From Megalobrama amblycephala (Eukaryota > Chordata > Actinopteri > Cypriniformes > Xenocyprididae), in the NCBI RefSeq assembly GCF_018812025.1, contig NC_063054.1:6188582-6252581 (forward strand): 64,000 bases of DNA, given 5' to 3'. The position numbers were made by a program, and so were the translations under genes. Shown in pieces: positions 59,183 through 64,000 of the stretch; position 1 is the stretch's first letter, and the number at the start of each line of letters is the position of its first letter. A model generated the notes under the pieces. The model did not search any database, was not told the origin of the DNA, and worked only from the letters and a program-made list of their open reading frames with translations.

Positions 59183-59426
59183 AATAAAATAAGAGTCATT
59201 GTAAAGGAGTTCCAAACCAATGACTTTCTTTCTACCGGGAACACAAAAGAAGATATTTTAAAAATGTTTGTTTTCAGTGGGGTTCAATTGTTTGAATCCC
59301 ATTTAGTTTCAAAGTATCTCCTTTTGTGTTCCACAAAAGAAAGAAAGTCAGGCAGGTTTGGAATGACATAACAGTGAGTAAATGACAGAATTAATTCATT
59401 TTGATGAACTACAAAAGTCAGTTCAG
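59183..59426. mobile_element. Short foldback MITE of the GTTCACC family
   Basis: Inner arms GGAACACAAAAGAAGATATT and its complement-like GTATCTCCTTTTGTGTTCC pair around a short loop; outer CCAAACCAATGACTTTC pairs with GAAAGTCAGGCAGGTTTGG. It abuts the next element. Confidence 0.75.
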
Positions 59427-59428
59427 TG

Positions 59429-60334
59429 TTAAAGGTGCAGTAAGCGATTTCTGAGAAACACTGCTGATATTTAAAATGAACCCAAACAAACACACCCCCT
59501 TCATTGCTCCGCCCCCAAAATGCACGTAATGCAAGAGTGGAAGTATCTTTATCAGAGTTGAAGCAAAATAAAGCTTTGTGAAAAATAAAGTGAAGATGAT
59601 GAATGAACGACAAAGTGAACATTAGTACACAAGAGTATACAAACAAAAGTTGGTTGTTAGTCGGCAGCAGAACACCAGCTCCAGACAAACAATGACACTC
59701 AAAACTATAAACTAACTCTATACTATAGCTAACATCACAGTAACAGCTTATCTTGGTTCTGTGAAATATAGCGCTCCCGCTTCTTCCGGTCATGCGTATG
59801 TGGGGTAACACAGCGCTGTTTTATCATATTAGATACATTTGTGTGTTATTATAATGCTACTCTGTGCGTTCGCTCGCCAGCTATTATGAGACACTAGTTG
59901 CACACTGCAGTAAGATAGATCGATATTAGTCATGGTAAAACATGGTACTCGTGGTAAATCAAGAAAATGAAATTTAAACAATAAGACTTACTGTGTTGAG
60001 CTATATAACAATAATTAGTTTTCTGTCAGTGAATGTATCCATCCACACAGTTTCTCACCTGTCTGATAAAGCACATAATATTTTAAAGCGTCTTTGGTGT
60101 TTCCATGTTTTCTACAAAATAAAACCGGAAACCGAGGGTAACACGAGTATGATGTCAGTGATAGGCGATGAACAGACACAGTCTGTGTCCTGGTTAAAAT
60201 AGCTTATTTCTCTGGATTTAAACATTCTTGGAAACATGTGGGATAATGTAAGTACACAAGTCAGCAAAATATATAACATTGTTCAAGTGGTTTTTGGATA
60301 TTTTAATCCAAAAATCTTACACATTGTGCCTTTA
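59429..60334. mobile_element. TAAAGGTGCA-end MITE, copy 2
   Basis: Starts TTAAAGGTGCAGTAAGCG and ends TTACACATTGTGCCTTTA. The interior shares CTACTCTGTGCGTTCGCTC, AAAACCGGAAACCGAGGGTA and AGTGGTTTTTGGATATTTTA with copy 1 at 14649-15505. The 175-codon minus frame here is incidental. Confidence 0.85.
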
Positions 60335-60650
60335 CGGGAATAATTCACCCAAAATAACTCACCCAATTTAAATTAAATTAAAACATTTTTCACTCTCACG
60401 TTGTTTTAAACCTGTATGACTTTCATTGGAAGTTTCAAACTGTTTTTTTATATAAAAAATTACGATTTGAGCCGTCAAACTTTTTAAAAGGACACAAAAG
60501 CACCATTTAAGTATCATAAAAGTGGTCCATACCTCATAAGCCAAACCAGTTTGAAATGACACAAGTGTGACTTTATTAAATTTTTCGGTGAATGATTCCT
60601 TCAAGTCAGTGTGATTCACTCTCTGTCTCTTAGAATGGCATTTTAAGTCC
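60335..60650. repeat. MITE-arm sequence of the GTTCACC family
   Basis: GGGAATAATTCACCCAAAAT followed by CACTCTCACGTTGTTTTAAA resembles a left arm of that family; the right arm near 60600 (TTTTTCGGTGAATGATTCCT) is an inverted relative. Diverged. Confidence 0.55.
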
Positions 60651-60743
60651 TCAGGTACAACAATTCAGTTGTTTAGTGGTCAAAAAATGTATAATTGAAA
60701 TGGGGGGGATTGCATGGTTACTTATAAGCCACATTTTACTGTA

Positions 60744-61543
<800 letters not shown>

Positions 61544-63057
61544 TCCATATTGGAGGAAGATATTTAAAATAGCTAACCATTTATTACACTTTCAATCTGA
61601 GAGACATGTTTTCACTTTTCTACATGTATCTGGTGGGAAGGTCTGTTTTCAGGTATTCTCCATTTTATTAAGGATTTATGACTGATGAGTTTATTTTGGA
61701 CTTCTAAAAGGTTGTTCCATGGAAAATTTGTTTTCCCTCAGCTGAAGCCCTTGAAAACCATAATCTCTGCTTAACTGAGTCCTTCCAATTACCCAACAGC
61801 CCATTTGTTGTTTTTGATGCATTTTCACATCAATAAAATGATGTGTTCTGGATGTGACTGAATTTACAGAACAAAAGGTCATACTTCAGCAGGACTTCCA
61901 ACAAACTCAGACCTGAACCGGCACAAACGGCCAAGTCAAATTAAATTTTGTTTGTCTTTTGGGTGGGTGACCGCAGGGACTAGTCCTGTTATAGCCCCGC
62001 TCGTGACCATAGGTCATGTTTTGCTTCCTATTCCATTTATGACATTAACTCAGAGATTAATTGCTGAAATCATTCAGTGAAGTCAGCGGAATGTGAGTCA
62101 GATATGATTGTTCCTGTGAGAGTAGAACTTGCAATGGAAAATAAAACCAAAAGCAAGGTGGTGACATTCCATGGCTCCAAGTCTGGATGTGATTAGCCTG
62201 TAATGTGCAACATATGGGAGCAAGACGAGAAGAGATGGATAGTCCTTTGTAAAGACGTTCTCTAATGTAAAGATGTACACGTTTCCATCTCCCCTGTCTA
62301 CTAAGTGTAAAAAGTGTCAGAGGAAACGGAAAGTAACAAAACAACGGCTAGGTTTCTGGCGCCCGAGTGTCGTTCAGAAACTGCGGTTAACTATGTAACT
62401 CTGTGATGCATTCTGACATGAAAATGCCTGTTTCAGGTTAGGACCTATTTCAGAGCAGTATTGCTAATGTTAAACAGCTTTTAGATTCAAACCCGTGAGA
62501 AAGGACTTCCACTTATGTTCATGCATTGATATGAAATCGGAGAACGTGATCCCAGGCAGCTGTCGCTTATAGCCCATGCTTATTATCATCTGCCATGTCC
62601 TGATTTACCTCGGTATGGGCATCTGAGGCCGTGGCCTTGGAGATGGCCTGAAATCACACTTGCATGATACTGATGCTCTGCATCATTGGACAGGTCAGAG
62701 CAGGCCACGTTCATGCATGACTCGTGTCTAAATCATCATGCCTAAAAATGCATAGAAGTGCCAAAGCCTGTCTTTACTCATAGTGAGTCACTCGAAAACC
62801 TTTTTTTTTTATTTTATTTCTTTTATCCAAAATAATCAGAACCAGTTTTCCTCAGCTTTTAATAAAGGCAGAACAATGAGTTCATTATCAACGTCATAGC
62901 AGCTCTGTCCTGATGAGGCACGTTTTGTTTTTTTTGTTTGTTTTGTTTTTTTGTGTTGGTGAACTATTGTGCACCAGGGATTTATCATCTGTTGCTTATT
63001 CTTAACAGATTTCTCTGTTCCAATCATGGTTCACTTACTGTGAATTTATTATAGTTA
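61544..63057. other. Intergenic, repeat-poor
   Basis: No transposon ends recognised apart from T-rich patches at 62801-62810 and 62927-62952. Frames are short and without motifs. As upstream DNA of zfp36l1 it could hold enhancers; the sequence alone does not show this. Confidence 0.5.
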
Positions 63058-63480
63058 AAGGGTTAGTTCAAATGAAAATTCATGTCGTTCCACACCCGTA
63101 AGACCTTTGTTCATCTTCGGAACACAAATTAAGATATTTTTTGATTAAAATCTGATGGCTCATTGAGGCCTCCATTGCCAGCAAGACATTTAACACCTAC
63201 AGATGCCCAGAATGCTACTAAAGACATATTTAAAACAGTTCATGTGACTACAGTGGTTCAACCTTAACGTTATGAAGTGACGAGAATACTTTTTGCGTGC
63301 CAAAAAACAAAAATAACGACTTTAGTGAATGGGCGATTTCAAAACACTGCTTCATGAAGCTTCAAAGCATTACGAATCTTTTGTTTCGAATCAGTGGTTC
63401 AGAAGCGTGTATCAAACTGCCAAAGTCACTTGATTTCAGTAAATGAGGCTTCGTTATGATTTCAATGGATCACCACTGGG
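63058..63480. mobile_element. GTTCACCC-family MITE, left part
   Basis: AAAGGGTTAGTTCAAATGAA, then CACACCCGTAAGACCTTTGT and TCTTCGGAACACAAATTAAG match the element at 36645-37330. The right arm is replaced by other sequence from about 63480. Confidence 0.8.
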
Positions 63481-63512
63481 GGGGTGTGACACTGGCAGTT
63501 TGGCAGTTTTCT

Positions 63513-63565
63513 CATTTGTAAGTCACATTGGATAAAAGCATCTGCTAAATGATTAAATAAATGAA
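63513..63565 (+). repeat. SINE/LINE2-type 3' tail
   Basis: TTGTAAGTCACATTGGATAA followed by AAGCATCTGCTAAATGATTA is the conserved tail shared by fish tRNA-derived SINEs and their L2-like partners (GGATAAAAGCRTCTGCTAAATG). The tRNA-related head was not recognised, so this is a 5'-truncated copy. Confidence 0.8.
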
Positions 63566-63779
63566 ACAGCGCAACATTTTGATTATCAACAAAGTCCCTT
63601 TAAGACAAAGTCAGTTCACTCGGTGGCCATCTTTGAAACGCCTCTCGGGCATTGAAGTGCAGCTCCTATCTTTTTGAATGGGAAAACATCAAATTCTCTA
63701 AAGCTGTTTGCCAAGCTTTCGATTAAATTTCATATTTGAAATCACCAATGAAATCTGACAACTGTCTCATAAATATTGT

Positions 63780-64000
63780 TTCTAAAGGCCAGAACATACC
63801 AAGCCGACGCCGACGAACTAGTGGTGACGAAAGCATACTGTGGGGTTGGCTCACGTCTGCAGCGTCTGTGTCCAAAGTTGGCCTGACACACCAAACTAAC
63901 ACTAAACAGCCGACGGCCAAGTAGCACGTCAGTTCTGTGCCTGAGTGAGATGAAATACCTTTCCGAACCAGCAGGTGGCAGTATCTGAACAGCCAATCAG
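63780..64000. repeat. Interspersed repeat start, cut by the window end
   Basis: AGGCCAGAACATACCAAGCC and the GC-richer CCGACGCCGACG resemble a fish DNA-transposon start. CCAGCAGGTGGCAG at 63968-63981 is a CTCF-core look-alike. Frames on both strands here are incidental. Confidence 0.45.

Noticed and set aside
59284..59811. 175-codon minus frame
   Set aside because: It crosses the boundary of two adjacent MITEs, so it cannot be a conserved gene.

Overview
The window is a stretch of a ray-finned fish genome, most likely a cyprinid (carp, goldfish or zebrafish group). It is AT-rich, has spliced vertebrate genes with long introns, and is packed with the small DNA transposons typical of cyprinids: Tc1/mariner, hAT with 8-bp target duplications, and TTAA-flanked foldback MITEs. 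No bacterial, CRISPR, tRNA or rRNA features were seen.

Two host genes face each other tail to tail. On the + strand are the last four coding exons of rad51b (1410-1482, 12426-12535, 22404-22482, 48616-48731), the C-terminal part of the RAD51 paralog of the BCDX2 homologous-recombination complex. The ATPase exons lie left of the window. A poly(A) signal at 49522 closes its 3' UTR. On the - strand is complete zfp36l1 (exon 1 at 57852-57902, exon 2 at 55145-56149), a tandem-CCCH mRNA-decay factor of 351 residues. Its 3' UTR is AU-rich with TTP-type sites and a poly(A) signal at 53271, and it has a TATA/GC-box promoter at about 58030-58100. RAD51B next to and convergent with ZFP36L1 is the known vertebrate order.

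Region by region: 1-22403 are the first rad51b introns, holding a Tc1 end, a 73-bp tandem array split by a TTAA MITE, a hAT carrying a nested element with a RecQ-like helicase fragment (7796-9532), a 1546-bp near-perfect foldback element (17234-18779) and a hAT with perfect duplications (20155-21314). The 26-kb last intron (22483-48615) holds many MITEs, a hAT in which another hAT and then a TTAA element are nested (37823-40410), a 754-bp palindrome (41894-42647) and a long non-repetitive stretch (42648-46896). The 3.7 kb between the two gene ends contains a tandem chimeric array of palindromic MITEs (50674-52400). Upstream of zfp36l1 (58100-64000) is intergenic DNA with several more elements, including a hAT with a G-tract and a long (TA)n.

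The host genes are conventional. The unusual content is the transposon architecture: very long hairpins, layered insertions with readable target-site duplications, a transposon-borne helicase remnant, and CTCF-like motifs that lie mostly inside repeats. All calls come from reading the sequence; no database search was run.
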